A DNA stretch of 44,893 nt from JAAZFF01 sp964405775 (GTDB lineage: Bacteria > Verrucomicrobiota > Kiritimatiellia > RFP12 > UBA3636). Under the pieces are notes generated by a model that saw only the letters and a list, made by a program, of their open reading frames with translations, was not told where the DNA came from and made no database searches. Made by a program: the position numbers and the translations under genes. This document shows, piece after piece, positions 15,022 to 22,871 of the stretch (position 1 is its first letter; every line of letters begins with the position of its first letter). The DNA lies in the NCBI GenBank assembly GCA_964405775.1, contig CAYOPG010000009.1, forward strand, positions 1 through 44,893, read 5' to 3'.

Positions 15022-17576
15022 CATCGGAATCTGCTATAATATTCGGCACCGGAGTTAGCGGCAAATCAGCGGCAAAGCTCCTGCTCCGGCATGGGGTGCG
15101 GGTAAGCGTTTCATGTCCCGGGGATGTTTCCGGGTTGGAAAGTTTGCGTGCCGCTGGTGCCGAGATAATAGGGGGTGACGCCGTGTCCGCAGCCAAACTC
15201 TTCGCATCGCGCGGAAACGCGGGTGCTGTGGCGTATCTTAGCCCGGGCATCCCAACGTCGGCGCCTGAGGCGGAGGTTTGTCGGCGCGCGGGAATCCGTA
15301 TAACCGGGGAACTTGAGACCGGAGCGGCGTTTCTTACTGGGCGCATAATCGCAGTCACCGGCAGCAAGGGCAAGAGCTCTGTTGTCAAATTCATTGCGGA
15401 CGCGCTTTCGATGAGTGGCACGAGGGCGTTGCCATGCGGAAATTACGGGATCGCGCTCAACGAGATCGCTGGAATGGAGTACCAGCCCGATGTCGCGGTA
15501 GTTGAATGCAGTTCGTTTCAACTGGAGACGTTGGGGAGTGGGTTCAAGCCGGAGGTAGCGTTGGTGCTAAACCTGTCGGAAGATCATTTGGATCGTCATG
15601 GCGATATGTCTAAATATCGTGATATAAAACTTGATATATTTAAAAATATGAACAGCCGCGGGCTGGAACTGCTGCCCGCCCCGCCGGACGATCCTTACGG
15701 CTTGTTCGAGCGGCATCGCGAGTTGCATGGGCGCGACGCAGTCTCTTTTGGCCGCAGTGCCGATGCGGAGTGGCGCTGGCGTGGAGGGGTGGTTGTTAAC
15801 GAGAAGAAAGGTTTTCGGGCGAACGTGCCCGTAGGATATTTCAGCAACGAAATCCTCGGGCCGGCGGCAGCGGCGGCATGCGCGGTGCTGGATGCGTCAG
15901 GGCTGTCCGCTTCGGCAATAGAGCAGGCTTTCATGTCGTTCGAACCGCTACCGCACAGGATGCAGTACGTCGAAATCGTCAATGGAGTTAAATGTGTGGA
16001 TGACTCGAAAGCGACCAGCATAGCAGCCCTTCTCGCCGGAGTCCGTATGTCGGCACCTCCTGTCTATCTCATTGCCGGAGGGCGACTTAAGGAGAATATT
16101 TCTCTTGATGGAAAAGAGTTAGTGACATCCGGGGTTAAAAAAGTGTATCTTATCGGGGAATGCATGGATGCGATGGAAGCGGCGTGGGGGCAGTCTTTAC
16201 CGATGGAACGCTGTGTAACTCTCGCCGAAGCTGTCTCATCCGCGTTCCGCGATGCTCAGGTTGGCGGCACCATACTGCTGTCACCGGGAACCGCGAGTTT
16301 CGATCAATACAACGATTACAAGCAACGGGGCGAGGAGTTTGCGCGCCTTGTTGGGATGCAGAAAAAAACGCGGTTGACACCGCGGCAAACAAGACTGAAA
16401 CGGAGCACTGAAATGAATAAATCATTATTGCGCGGAACAATACTGGCTGGCGAATTCGCCATTGCCGCGATTTTAATCCAGGGTTGCCGGACGTACGATC
16501 CGTACACGGGTACCGAACGCACCGCGTTTGGCCGAGACAGAACCGACACTGAGGGCGTGAGGCCGAAGGTGGTCGTAGAGGTGGGTGGCCCGAAAACGCA
16601 GCAGGTTGGCTTCACGGGAGTAACTACTGCCGATAAGGTTGGCGCACCAGGCACGTACCCCGAGAAAATCGTCCGCGAAGGCATGGAACCCAGTGATGTA
16701 TACGCAGGCCTCACCCGTACGAGCACGCGTCATGTGCCGCCTGCTCCGTCTCCGGTACTTCATACACCGTCGAACGTGGGCACGACATCTGTGACGTCTG
16801 ATGGCAATTACGCAACTTACACGGTTAAGGCCGGCGACACGGCGGGACAGATCGCCAACTCCCATGGCATGACGAAGGCGGAGTTCGTAAGAATTAACAA
16901 TATAGCCAACCCCGACCATATAAGGGTCGGTCAGAAGTTCAAGGTGGTTTCCGGAAAGAAACCCCTGAGTGGTGGCAGAGTCTCAGCTGCTCAAGCAGGC
17001 AAAGGCCAGTACGTCGTAGTCTCGGGCGACACTCTGGGAGGAATAGCTATAAAGCACAAGGTGAAAGTTGCCGATTTGATGGCGGCAAACAACATCGCGA
17101 ACCCCAACCAAATTCGGGCCGGTCAGAAGCTGGTCATACCTGGTGGTAAGGTAGCGACGCCTTCCGGCGGCTCCTCATCGGGGACTTCCACCGCGACGTC
17201 AAAAACATCCGACGCTAATAAAGTTCCTTCGGATACTACAAGCAAAGAGCCGCTCGTGCAGCCGATCGAAGAGACTCCTGTTGATGACACGCTCGAATCA
17301 CTAATCAACCAGACGCTGTCCGAGGGGGGGTCCCTTTTCGATGTCAAAAGCGAGACCGTCGCTCCGCCCGCACCAGGCGTGAACACAACCGCCGTAACAC
17401 CGGCGCAATCAGGCACAGCCGGCTTCGTAGAATATACCCTCAAGGAAGGCGAGGATATCTACAGCGTCTCTTCCAAGTTCAAGGTAGCGGCTATGGAGAT
17501 ACGCCGGTTGAACAACATAACGGAGCCGAACATTCCTGCAGGCACGACCGTCAAAGTTCCGGTAACTGCAAAGTAA
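15018..17576 (+). CDS. murD: MurD joined in frame to a LysM lipoprotein
   Basis: An 852-codon open frame. Residues 1 to about 450 are UDP-MurNAc-L-Ala:D-Glu ligase: IIFGTGVSGKSAAKLL at the N-terminus, P-loop VTGSKGKSSVVKF, ALVLNLSEDHLDRHG, DDSKATSI, and the C-terminal LLSPGTASFDQYNDYKQRGEEF. This normally ends MurD, yet no stop follows. The frame crosses an A7 run (16362-16368) and continues into a lipoprotein with its own start at 16413. With A6 the MurD frame would stop at 16375-16377; with A8 at 16409-16411. A covalent fusion would put a signal sequence inside a cytosolic enzyme, so two proteins are more likely. Start is TTG overlapping the upstream stop. Confidence 0.85.
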   Translation: MTSESAIIFGTGVSGKSAAKLLLRHGVRVSVSCPGDVSGLESLRAAGAEIIGGDAVSAAKLFASRGNAGAVAYLSPGIPTSAPEAEVCRRAGIRITGELETGAAFLTGRIIAVTGSKGKSSVVKFIADALSMSGTRALPCGNYGIALNEIAGMEYQPDVAVVECSSFQLETLGSGFKPEVALVLNLSEDHLDRHGDMSKYRDIKLDIFKNMNSRGLELLPAPPDDPYGLFERHRELHGRDAVSFGRSADAEWRWRGGVVVNEKKGFRANVPVGYFSNEILGPAAAAACAVLDASGLSASAIEQAFMSFEPLPHRMQYVEIVNGVKCVDDSKATSIAALLAGVRMSAPPVYLIAGGRLKENISLDGKELVTSGVKKVYLIGECMDAMEAAWGQSLPMERCVTLAEAVSSAFRDAQVGGTILLSPGTASFDQYNDYKQRGEEFARLVGMQKKTRLTPRQTRLKRSTEMNKSLLRGTILAGEFAIAAILIQGCRTYDPYTGTERTAFGRDRTDTEGVRPKVVVEVGGPKTQQVGFTGVTTADKVGAPGTYPEKIVREGMEPSDVYAGLTRTSTRHVPPAPSPVLHTPSNVGTTSVTSDGNYATYTVKAGDTAGQIANSHGMTKAEFVRINNIANPDHIRVGQKFKVVSGKKPLSGGRVSAAQAGKGQYVVVSGDTLGGIAIKHKVKVADLMAANNIANPNQIRAGQKLVIPGGKVATPSGGSSSGTSTATSKTSDANKVPSDTTSKEPLVQPIEETPVDDTLESLINQTLSEGGSLFDVKSETVAPPAPGVNTTAVTPAQSGTAGFVEYTLKEGEDIYSVSSKFKVAAMEIRRLNNITEPNIPAGTTVKVPVTAK
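16413..17576 (+). CDS. LysM lipoprotein (internal start within the murD frame)
   Basis: From ATG 16413 the frame gives 387 residues. CGGAG at 16401-16405 sits seven bases upstream. The product begins MNKSLLRG, a hydrophobic stretch and C25 in ILIQGC, a plausible lipobox although Gln at -2 is unusual. Three LysM peptidoglycan-binding domains follow: one beginning YTVKAGDTAGQIAN, one YVVVSGDTLGGIAI, and a terminal VEYTLKEGEDIYSVSS, with Ser/Thr/Pro-rich linkers between. A periplasmic, membrane-anchored wall-binding protein is expected. It lies just before ftsW, which suggests a role at the septum or in wall remodelling. Listed separately because the fused frame probably yields this as an independent protein. 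Confidence 0.75.
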   Translation: MNKSLLRGTILAGEFAIAAILIQGCRTYDPYTGTERTAFGRDRTDTEGVRPKVVVEVGGPKTQQVGFTGVTTADKVGAPGTYPEKIVREGMEPSDVYAGLTRTSTRHVPPAPSPVLHTPSNVGTTSVTSDGNYATYTVKAGDTAGQIANSHGMTKAEFVRINNIANPDHIRVGQKFKVVSGKKPLSGGRVSAAQAGKGQYVVVSGDTLGGIAIKHKVKVADLMAANNIANPNQIRAGQKLVIPGGKVATPSGGSSSGTSTATSKTSDANKVPSDTTSKEPLVQPIEETPVDDTLESLINQTLSEGGSLFDVKSETVAPPAPGVNTTAVTPAQSGTAGFVEYTLKEGEDIYSVSSKFKVAAMEIRRLNNITEPNIPAGTTVKVPVTAK

Positions 17577-17594
17577 GGAGTTTCTGGCGGCAAG

Positions 17595-18764
17595 ATGAAG
17601 TGGACGCCCGCAATCCTGTCGATAATCGTACTTGGGCTTGTTGGTCTAGGGATAGCCGTTCAGGCGAGCATCAGCAATGTGCAGGGCATAAACCTGAACG
17701 GCGATCCGTACCATTTCCTCCTGCAGCAGATTCTGTATTTTCTCATAGCCCTTGTAATTTGCATCGCAATCGCCGTGATAAACCCGGAGTTCTGGGCGCG
17801 TCGCGGCGTGATTGTGTTGGCATGCATCGCCATTCTTATAGCCCTCGCCTCGGTGCATATCCCCGGTCTGGGCAGGAGTACCAAGGGCTCCGCCCGTTGG
17901 ATATACTTCATGGGCGTCTCTTTACAGCCATCGGAGTTTGTTAAACTTGGTGCGATCTTGGTCATGGCGTGGTGGCAGAGCCGTCCGGGATGCATTAACG
18001 AGGATTTCAAGCAAGGTGCTCTTGTGCCGTGCATAGGGCTCGGTGTCGTTGCTCTCGGATTTCTGTCGCAGCCCGACTTCGGTTCCGTGGTCATGCTGGG
18101 CGCTGTCAACGTGACAATAATGCTCGTGGCGGGTGTGCGCATCCGGCACCTTATGCCATTCGCCATCGTCGGGCTTGTTGCTTTGGTAGTGCTTATTGCC
18201 AACGACCCCGAACGTCGGAGCAGGGTCACATCCGTATTGCATCTGAACCGTGACAAAACTGAAAAAATAGATGAGGGCGATTCGTACCAACTCGAGCAAT
18301 CCTTAGCCGCCATGGCGGTCGGCGGCAAATTTGGAGTGGGATTTGGCGAAAGCGTGTTCAAGCAAAGTTATCTCCCGGAGAACCACACTGATTTCATCTT
18401 CTCAATGATCTGCGAGGAGCTCGGGTTCGTTGTTGCGATCTCGTGCATATTCCTTTTCGCGGCGTTCATGTGGTGCGGACTTTTGATCGCAATAAATGCC
18501 CCGTCCGCTTTCACACGCCTTTTAGCGTTCGGGATGACTATACACATAGGACTCAGCGCCGGAGTGAATCTCGGCGTTGTAACCGGTCTTTTTCCGACCA
18601 AAGGCCTTGCCCTCCCGTTCCTGAGTTACGGCGGCAGCAGTCTTGTCAGCTCCCTGATTGCCGTTGGGTTTCTGCTTGCAATAGGCTGGCGCTGCCCGTC
18701 ACGAGCGCGCAGGCAAAGGCAGAATTACCAGCCAGAAAACGAGCGAAAGGTCTGGGTGTCATGA
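17595..18764 (+). CDS. ftsW: Peptidoglycan glycosyltransferase FtsW
   Basis: A 389-residue SEDS-family inner-membrane protein with about nine to ten hydrophobic segments. Family marks are GSARWIYFMGVSLQPSEFVKL, LSQPDFGS, the large periplasmic loop with SYQLEQSLAAMAVGG and LPENHTDFIFSMICEELG, and GLFPTKGLALPFLSYGGSS near the end. It polymerises lipid II at the septum with a partner transpeptidase. The neighbours murD and the LysM lipoprotein favour FtsW over RodA. The usual murG-murC-ftsQ genes do not follow; a hydrolase and an ABC ATPase do. Its TGA overlaps the next ATG (ATGA). Confidence 0.93.
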   Translation: MKWTPAILSIIVLGLVGLGIAVQASISNVQGINLNGDPYHFLLQQILYFLIALVICIAIAVINPEFWARRGVIVLACIAILIALASVHIPGLGRSTKGSARWIYFMGVSLQPSEFVKLGAILVMAWWQSRPGCINEDFKQGALVPCIGLGVVALGFLSQPDFGSVVMLGAVNVTIMLVAGVRIRHLMPFAIVGLVALVVLIANDPERRSRVTSVLHLNRDKTEKIDEGDSYQLEQSLAAMAVGGKFGVGFGESVFKQSYLPENHTDFIFSMICEELGFVVAISCIFLFAAFMWCGLLIAINAPSAFTRLLAFGMTIHIGLSAGVNLGVVTGLFPTKGLALPFLSYGGSSLVSSLIAVGFLLAIGWRCPSRARRQRQNYQPENERKVWVS

Positions 18765-19567
18765 CCGAGATGTCTCATAGCGACAAACCGCGCGCCCTTG
18801 TGCTTGGATCAGGCACATCAACCGGTGTCCCTCTCATTGGTTGCCATTGCCCGGTATGCACATCCGACGACCCTCGCGATTCGCGTCTGCGTTCCGGAGT
18901 TTATGTAAGATGGCGCGGGTTTGCCTTGGAACTGGACGTCTCGGGTGATTTCCGCCAACAAGCACTCCGATACGGCATCGAATGCATCAACGCGCTTCTT
19001 ATAACGCATTCGCACGCCGATCATGTTCTCGGACTCGACGAGATCCGGCGCTTCAATACAATTCAGAAATCCCGGATCACTGCATACGCGCGCGACTTCG
19101 CGCTTGCCGGTATCAGCCAGACTTTTGGCTACATATATTCCCCCACGGCTGAACAGGAAGGCATGTACCGCCCTCTTATGGACTTTGTGGAGATTAAAGA
19201 CGATCCACTACAAATCGGCCCGTTTACCGTCAGCTCGATCTCGCTTCCGCATGGTCCTGTGCGTTCGACTGCGTTCAAACTGACATGTGAGGGCAGGAGC
19301 TTTGTATATGCGCCAGACTGTAGCGTCGTCGAACCGGAATTCGCCGATTTCATGTGCGATGCCGACTGCGTTATGCTTGATGGTCTGCGCGAGCGCTATC
19401 ACCAAAGCCACCTGACAATGGCTCAAGCCACCAGTGCCCTTCAAAGTTGCAATGTTAAACGCGGCATACTCACGCATATCGGGCACGATGTCAAACACAT
19501 CGATATCATAAAGCAGCTGCCTCCTAACGTGGAGCCAGCTTATGACGGCATGGAATTCGAATGGTAG
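18761..19567 (+). CDS. PhnP-like metallo-beta-lactamase-fold hydrolase
   Basis: A 268-residue MBL-fold hydrolase. GSGTSTGVPLIGCHCPVC near the N-terminus carries the Cys cluster (IGCHCPVC) seen in PhnP-type phosphodiesterases. LLITHSHADHVLGLDEIRRF is the HxHxDH metal motif, and LTHIGHD near the end supplies a further His. PhnP-like enzymes cut cyclic phosphate diesters, but no phn genes are near, so the substrate is unknown; housekeeping PhnP homologues beside unrelated genes are common. The frame is open from 18443, but the ATG at 18761 overlaps the ftsW stop and starts the conserved region. The next gene starts inside its 3' end. Confidence 0.83.
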   Translation: MTEMSHSDKPRALVLGSGTSTGVPLIGCHCPVCTSDDPRDSRLRSGVYVRWRGFALELDVSGDFRQQALRYGIECINALLITHSHADHVLGLDEIRRFNTIQKSRITAYARDFALAGISQTFGYIYSPTAEQEGMYRPLMDFVEIKDDPLQIGPFTVSSISLPHGPVRSTAFKLTCEGRSFVYAPDCSVVEPEFADFMCDADCVMLDGLRERYHQSHLTMAQATSALQSCNVKRGILTHIGHDVKHIDIIKQLPPNVEPAYDGMEFEW

Positions 19568-20388
19568 ACCCGACTGCTGAATCTGTTCCCAAACCGTTGC
19601 TGGCGGTTGAAAACCTGATTGTGGAATACCCTGGGCATCCACCAAAACGAGCCGTCGATGACGTGACTTTCTCTGTTGAGGCAGGGCAATCCGTCGGCAT
19701 AGTCGGAGGAAGCGGATGCGGAAAAACCACAATCGCAAAAACTCTTGTCGGCCTTGAAAAACCTGTTTCAGGTAGGATGATCTTTGAGGGGAAAGATCTG
19801 CTCGAATTCGGAAGGCGTAGGGGGCGCGAAACCAGCCGTGCCATACAGATGGTTTTCCAAGACACCCTCGGCGCCCTCAATCCACGTATGCGTGTGGGAG
19901 ATGCGCTACGCGAAGCACTGAAGTTTCACCGGGCCGCCGAATTCAAAAGTTCCACGGAAATGGATGAATGCGTCCGCGGCCTTCTCGACACGGTGGAACT
20001 CACTGCTGATTTGATGAGCCGCTTCCCGCACGAGATCAGCGGAGGGCAGCGCCAGCGCATAGGCATAGCGCGCGCTCTCGCCGTCGAGCCAAGGCTGTTA
20101 ATTGCCGATGAGCCAGTATCCGCCCTTGACGTCGCCGTCCAGGCGCAGATGCTGAAAATGTTGCGAAGACTTCTCGACCGCACGGATCTCACTATGATTT
20201 TTATCGCGCATGATTTGGCCGTTGTGCGCAACCTGTGCGATTGTGCCATCGTGATGGACGCGGGGCGCATTGTCGAACGCGGAAACCCTCGGGAAATATT
20301 CACAAATCCGGCCAACACATTTACTCGCAAGCTCGTTGCCGCCGTCCCTGACGTCTCTCGCGCCCTTTCCGAACGGTTCGGGGAATAA
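19561..20388 (+). CDS. ABC transporter ATP-binding protein, oligopeptide (DppF/OppF) type, orphan
   Basis: A 275-residue ABC ATPase. Walker A is GGSGCGKTT, the Q-loop lies in QMVFQDTLGALNPRM, the signature is EISGGQRQRIGIARAL, Walker B is LLIADEPVSALD, and the H-loop is IAHD. The QDTLGALNPRM stretch and the C-terminal tail PREIFTNPANTFTRKLVAAVPDV are the oligopeptide/nickel-transporter (OppF/DppF) style. Such ATPases normally work as a pair with OppD and two permeases, none of which is present. It overlaps the upstream hydrolase by seven bases and ends the operon. Permeases may lie elsewhere in the genome. Confidence 0.85.
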   Translation: MVDPTAESVPKPLLAVENLIVEYPGHPPKRAVDDVTFSVEAGQSVGIVGGSGCGKTTIAKTLVGLEKPVSGRMIFEGKDLLEFGRRRGRETSRAIQMVFQDTLGALNPRMRVGDALREALKFHRAAEFKSSTEMDECVRGLLDTVELTADLMSRFPHEISGGQRQRIGIARALAVEPRLLIADEPVSALDVAVQAQMLKMLRRLLDRTDLTMIFIAHDLAVVRNLCDCAIVMDAGRIVERGNPREIFTNPANTFTRKLVAAVPDVSRALSERFGE

Positions 20389-20444
20389 GTCGAAGGCTCA
20401 AACGAAAGTGCATTAATCTTGTGGCGGGGTGGGGACTCTGCCAC

Positions 20445-20478
20445 AAAAAAGACGGCACCGGAGCTGTCCAGTGCCGCC
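20445..20478 (-). terminator. Rho-independent terminator of the beta-strand repeat gene
   Basis: On the minus strand GGCGGCAC and GTGCCGTC pair around a 12-base loop and are followed by TTTTTTG. It lies just past the minus-strand surface-protein gene. A second short inverted repeat, GTGGC/GCCAC (20421-20443), is next to it and may add to termination from the opposite operon. Confidence 0.8.
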
Positions 20479-20483
20479 TTAGC

Positions 20484-22478
20484 CTAATTGAATGGCCTGT
20501 TGTTCCGATACGTTACCGGATTAGGAACATTGTGGCTTTCGAGAACACCCAGTTGTCGTTGTTGCCAAGATCGCCTTCCAGACCGTAGAGCAGATCGTTC
20601 TCCTTCCAGGAGTAGATAGTCTGACCAGCTGCCGAAGGCGACACCCTCCCCGGTCAATGGGGCGTGACCCCAAGACCAGTTCGCAGCGTTTGACCACTTG
20701 CCCGAGCCGACCCAGCAGTTTTTCGACGGATCTGTTACGATCGGGCCACCGTCTCTGTTAACGTAGCAAATGGAATTGTACATGTTCGTGACGAACCACG
20801 TCCCATCGGCCAGGAAGTTGTCGGCGTCGATTTCGACGTCGGCGATGTCGAATCCGGATGCGGAATCGTATTGCATCAACCATAGTGTGTAGTTTTTGCC
20901 GGCTGTGACCGGCAGCGTATTGCCCTGAGAGCTAAGTTTAATCTTTAGCTTGCCGCCGTTTGGCTGAGCCGTCAGTGTCCCCGTCAATATTTGATCGTAG
21001 TCCGTTCCGGGCGATCCGCCTTCAAGACTGTTGACGTCGCATTCGAATATCCCGGAATCCTGCCATACTAGTTCGCCAAGAGTAAGTATGCCTCGGTTGC
21101 CCGCGGCCGTCCCCGGGGACAGGATGCCGCCCGGCATGACGGTTACCGTGCCCATGCTGCTGCCAGTCCCGCGAAGAACTGCATTGCTTTGGATAGTCAC
21201 CGCACCGGAGCCTGTGCCGGAACCAGCTGTGTTGACGATGCTTAACGAGCCTGCGGCTACCGTGGTCGGTCCTTGGTAGCTGTTTTCTCCGCCCAGAACG
21301 AGCATCGATGTGGCGCTGTTTTGTTGCACCTCTCCAACGTTTTCTCCTATAGGGGTGCTGATCGTCACCGTTGCCGTTCCTGATCCTGCGTTGATTATGT
21401 TGCCAGTTTGGTTCACCGCGCCGCCGGCGATGCTGATGGCGGATGCGCCGTCTGCTGCAAGCAGAATGTCACCGGAGCCATTGAACCCGCCTTCCATGGT
21501 TAGTGCTCCTGACGTCGTTTTAAGTGTCACGTCGTGATCGTTTAGCGTTACTTTGCCGCTGAAACCGCCACCTGTGCCCGCAGTGATAGTCGCGACGCCC
21601 GTGTTGTTCGAGGCGACAACTATATCATGCCGGAAGATGTAAGAGCTGGCAACAAGCGTTGCGTCGGCAGAGCCGCTTGTGTCGCCTATAGTGATTGGGT
21701 AGTTTAAAGATCCGAATGAGTTGGATAGATGCGAATCCTGAATTCTTTGGCCTTCGAGGATTCCCGCCTTAATAGTCGCGCCGCCGGTGTACCAGCCAAA
21801 GTATCCAATGACCAGTTTTGATGTCGGGCTTTCCTGCACGACGCCAGTTACGTTCGTTCCGATTTCGCCCGTTCCATCTGGGCTTCCGAACAAGACTGTT
21901 CCGGTTCCCGTGCCTCTGTTGATTATTTTGCCGGAGTGGTTTATGACCGAATACGTGGGATTATTTGGCGTGTTGACGATGATCCCGCCTGCTCCGTTCG
22001 CCTCTATGACCAGATCTCCCGTTCCAGTCGTCTCGCTTAAAGTGGTGAACACGTTGGGCGAGTCGTTGATGAGATTCACGTTCGAATTGAATAGGAGCGG
22101 GAACGTGACCAGATCGCCTTTGCTCGTCGGTCTCTGCCGGATTCGCGCCGTGGCGCCATTGCCGTCAAGTGTGAGCGACTGGCCGTCAGAGCTGCCTAGA
22201 GTGAAAGCGGCCACAGTATTGGGATCGCCGGTTTCGAGCGCCCCGAGAGTCCGCGGAGTGGTGTCCATGTCTATAGCGATGTCGCCCACCGGGCTGTTGG
22301 TGAACCAAGCGGTTGATCCGGCGCCATCCGCGATTATGTTTTGCGCCCAGTTCTGAGCGTTGTTCCAGCTTCCAGGGGCGTTAAGCACCCATGAGCCGTC
22401 ATCGGCATGCGCCGAAGAGACGCCGACAGCCAAGAGTAGTGCTGCTAGCGACAGTTTTTTGAGTTCACGTATTTGCAT
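20484..22478 (-). CDS. Autotransporter-type beta-strand repeat surface protein, frameshifted 3' end
   Basis: A 664-codon frame with a Sec signal peptide (KKLSLAALLLAVGVSSAHA, cleaved near residue 26). The rest is low-complexity Gly/Thr/Ser beta-helix sequence with autotransporter-associated strand repeats, e.g. LGGENSYQGPTTVAAGSLSI and VTVMPGGILSPG, and W-G-x-W-x-NAxNW motifs at both ends. No beta-barrel domain follows. The last ~48 residues (after GVAFGSW) are Arg-rich and unlike the rest. Shifting one base near 20632-20633 gives a sensible tail with NDNWVFSKATMFLIR and a TAA at 20513-20515. The true gene is probably 20513-22478 with a one-base insertion by error or mutation. Ribosome-binding site GAGGG precedes the ATG. 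Confidence 0.8.
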   Translation of the reverse strand: MQIRELKKLSLAALLLAVGVSSAHADDGSWVLNAPGSWNNAQNWAQNIIADGAGSTAWFTNSPVGDIAIDMDTTPRTLGALETGDPNTVAAFTLGSSDGQSLTLDGNGATARIRQRPTSKGDLVTFPLLFNSNVNLINDSPNVFTTLSETTGTGDLVIEANGAGGIIVNTPNNPTYSVINHSGKIINRGTGTGTVLFGSPDGTGEIGTNVTGVVQESPTSKLVIGYFGWYTGGATIKAGILEGQRIQDSHLSNSFGSLNYPITIGDTSGSADATLVASSYIFRHDIVVASNNTGVATITAGTGGGFSGKVTLNDHDVTLKTTSGALTMEGGFNGSGDILLAADGASAISIAGGAVNQTGNIINAGSGTATVTISTPIGENVGEVQQNSATSMLVLGGENSYQGPTTVAAGSLSIVNTAGSGTGSGAVTIQSNAVLRGTGSSMGTVTVMPGGILSPGTAAGNRGILTLGELVWQDSGIFECDVNSLEGGSPGTDYDQILTGTLTAQPNGGKLKIKLSSQGNTLPVTAGKNYTLWLMQYDSASGFDIADVEIDADNFLADGTWFVTNMYNSICYVNRDGGPIVTDPSKNCWVGSGKWSNAANWSWGHAPLTGEGVAFGSWSDYLLLEGERSALRSGRRSWQQRQLGVLESHNVPNPVTYRNNRPFN

Positions 22479-22871
22479 TGTTCCCTCGCATTTGTCCTCA
22501 TTGAAAAGGAGTTGTTGTATTTTGAGTCTTAGGCGACCGAATCAGCGAAACGCTTTGCCGACATTTACGCAGCTCAGGTCTGTTATTATTTTTTTGTGCT
22601 GTTAAGTTCTAACTCGTAGAGTCGGGGACTATATAAAGCCATAAAGCCTTCCCCATTTCATAATGCAAGTCTAAAATAAAAAGGAACTAAAAACCTCCTG
22701 TTTTTTGGTGAAATTTATCCCATTTCTTCAGGTTTTCCTCGTGTTCCTGCGGAAAATGTTGCCGTTGATGGGGGGATGTGTTATAAAATTCGATTGTTAA
22801 CTTGGTTGGCGTTGAGGGGAGAATCCCTGCCAAGCCGGAAACGGAAACCATCTGGAAATTCTATACGAACT
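22479..22871. other. Divergent intergenic region, 393 bases
   Basis: It separates the surface-protein gene (minus) from the TIM-barrel gene (plus). It holds AT-rich stretches, the plus-strand promoter at 22759-22787 and a roughly 80-base leader. I see no ORF with family character, no tRNA-like fold and no recognisable riboswitch. A clear minus-strand promoter was not found. Confidence 0.5.
22759..22787 (+). promoter_or_regulatory. Promoter for the TIM-barrel / isomerase pair
   Basis: TTGCCG (22759-22764), a 17-base spacer with six Gs, and TATAAA (22782-22787). Transcription would start near 22794, downstream of the frame's first possible start at 22776, which supports ATG 22872 as the true start. 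Confidence 0.55.

Noticed and set aside
15018..15040. TTGACA and TATAAT within the murD start
   Set aside because: Spacing is only 11 bases, too short for a promoter; both lie in codons of the conserved MurD N-terminus.
21031..22356. Long plus-strand open frames opposite the surface protein
   Set aside because: Pro/Val/Ser-rich products are the antisense image of Gly/Thr repeats; no start signals.
13132..22822. Shared 13-mer GGCGTTGAGGGGA upstream of two sugar-related genes (13132 and 22808)
   Set aside because: Several 13-base matches are expected by chance in 45 kb; flanks do not align.
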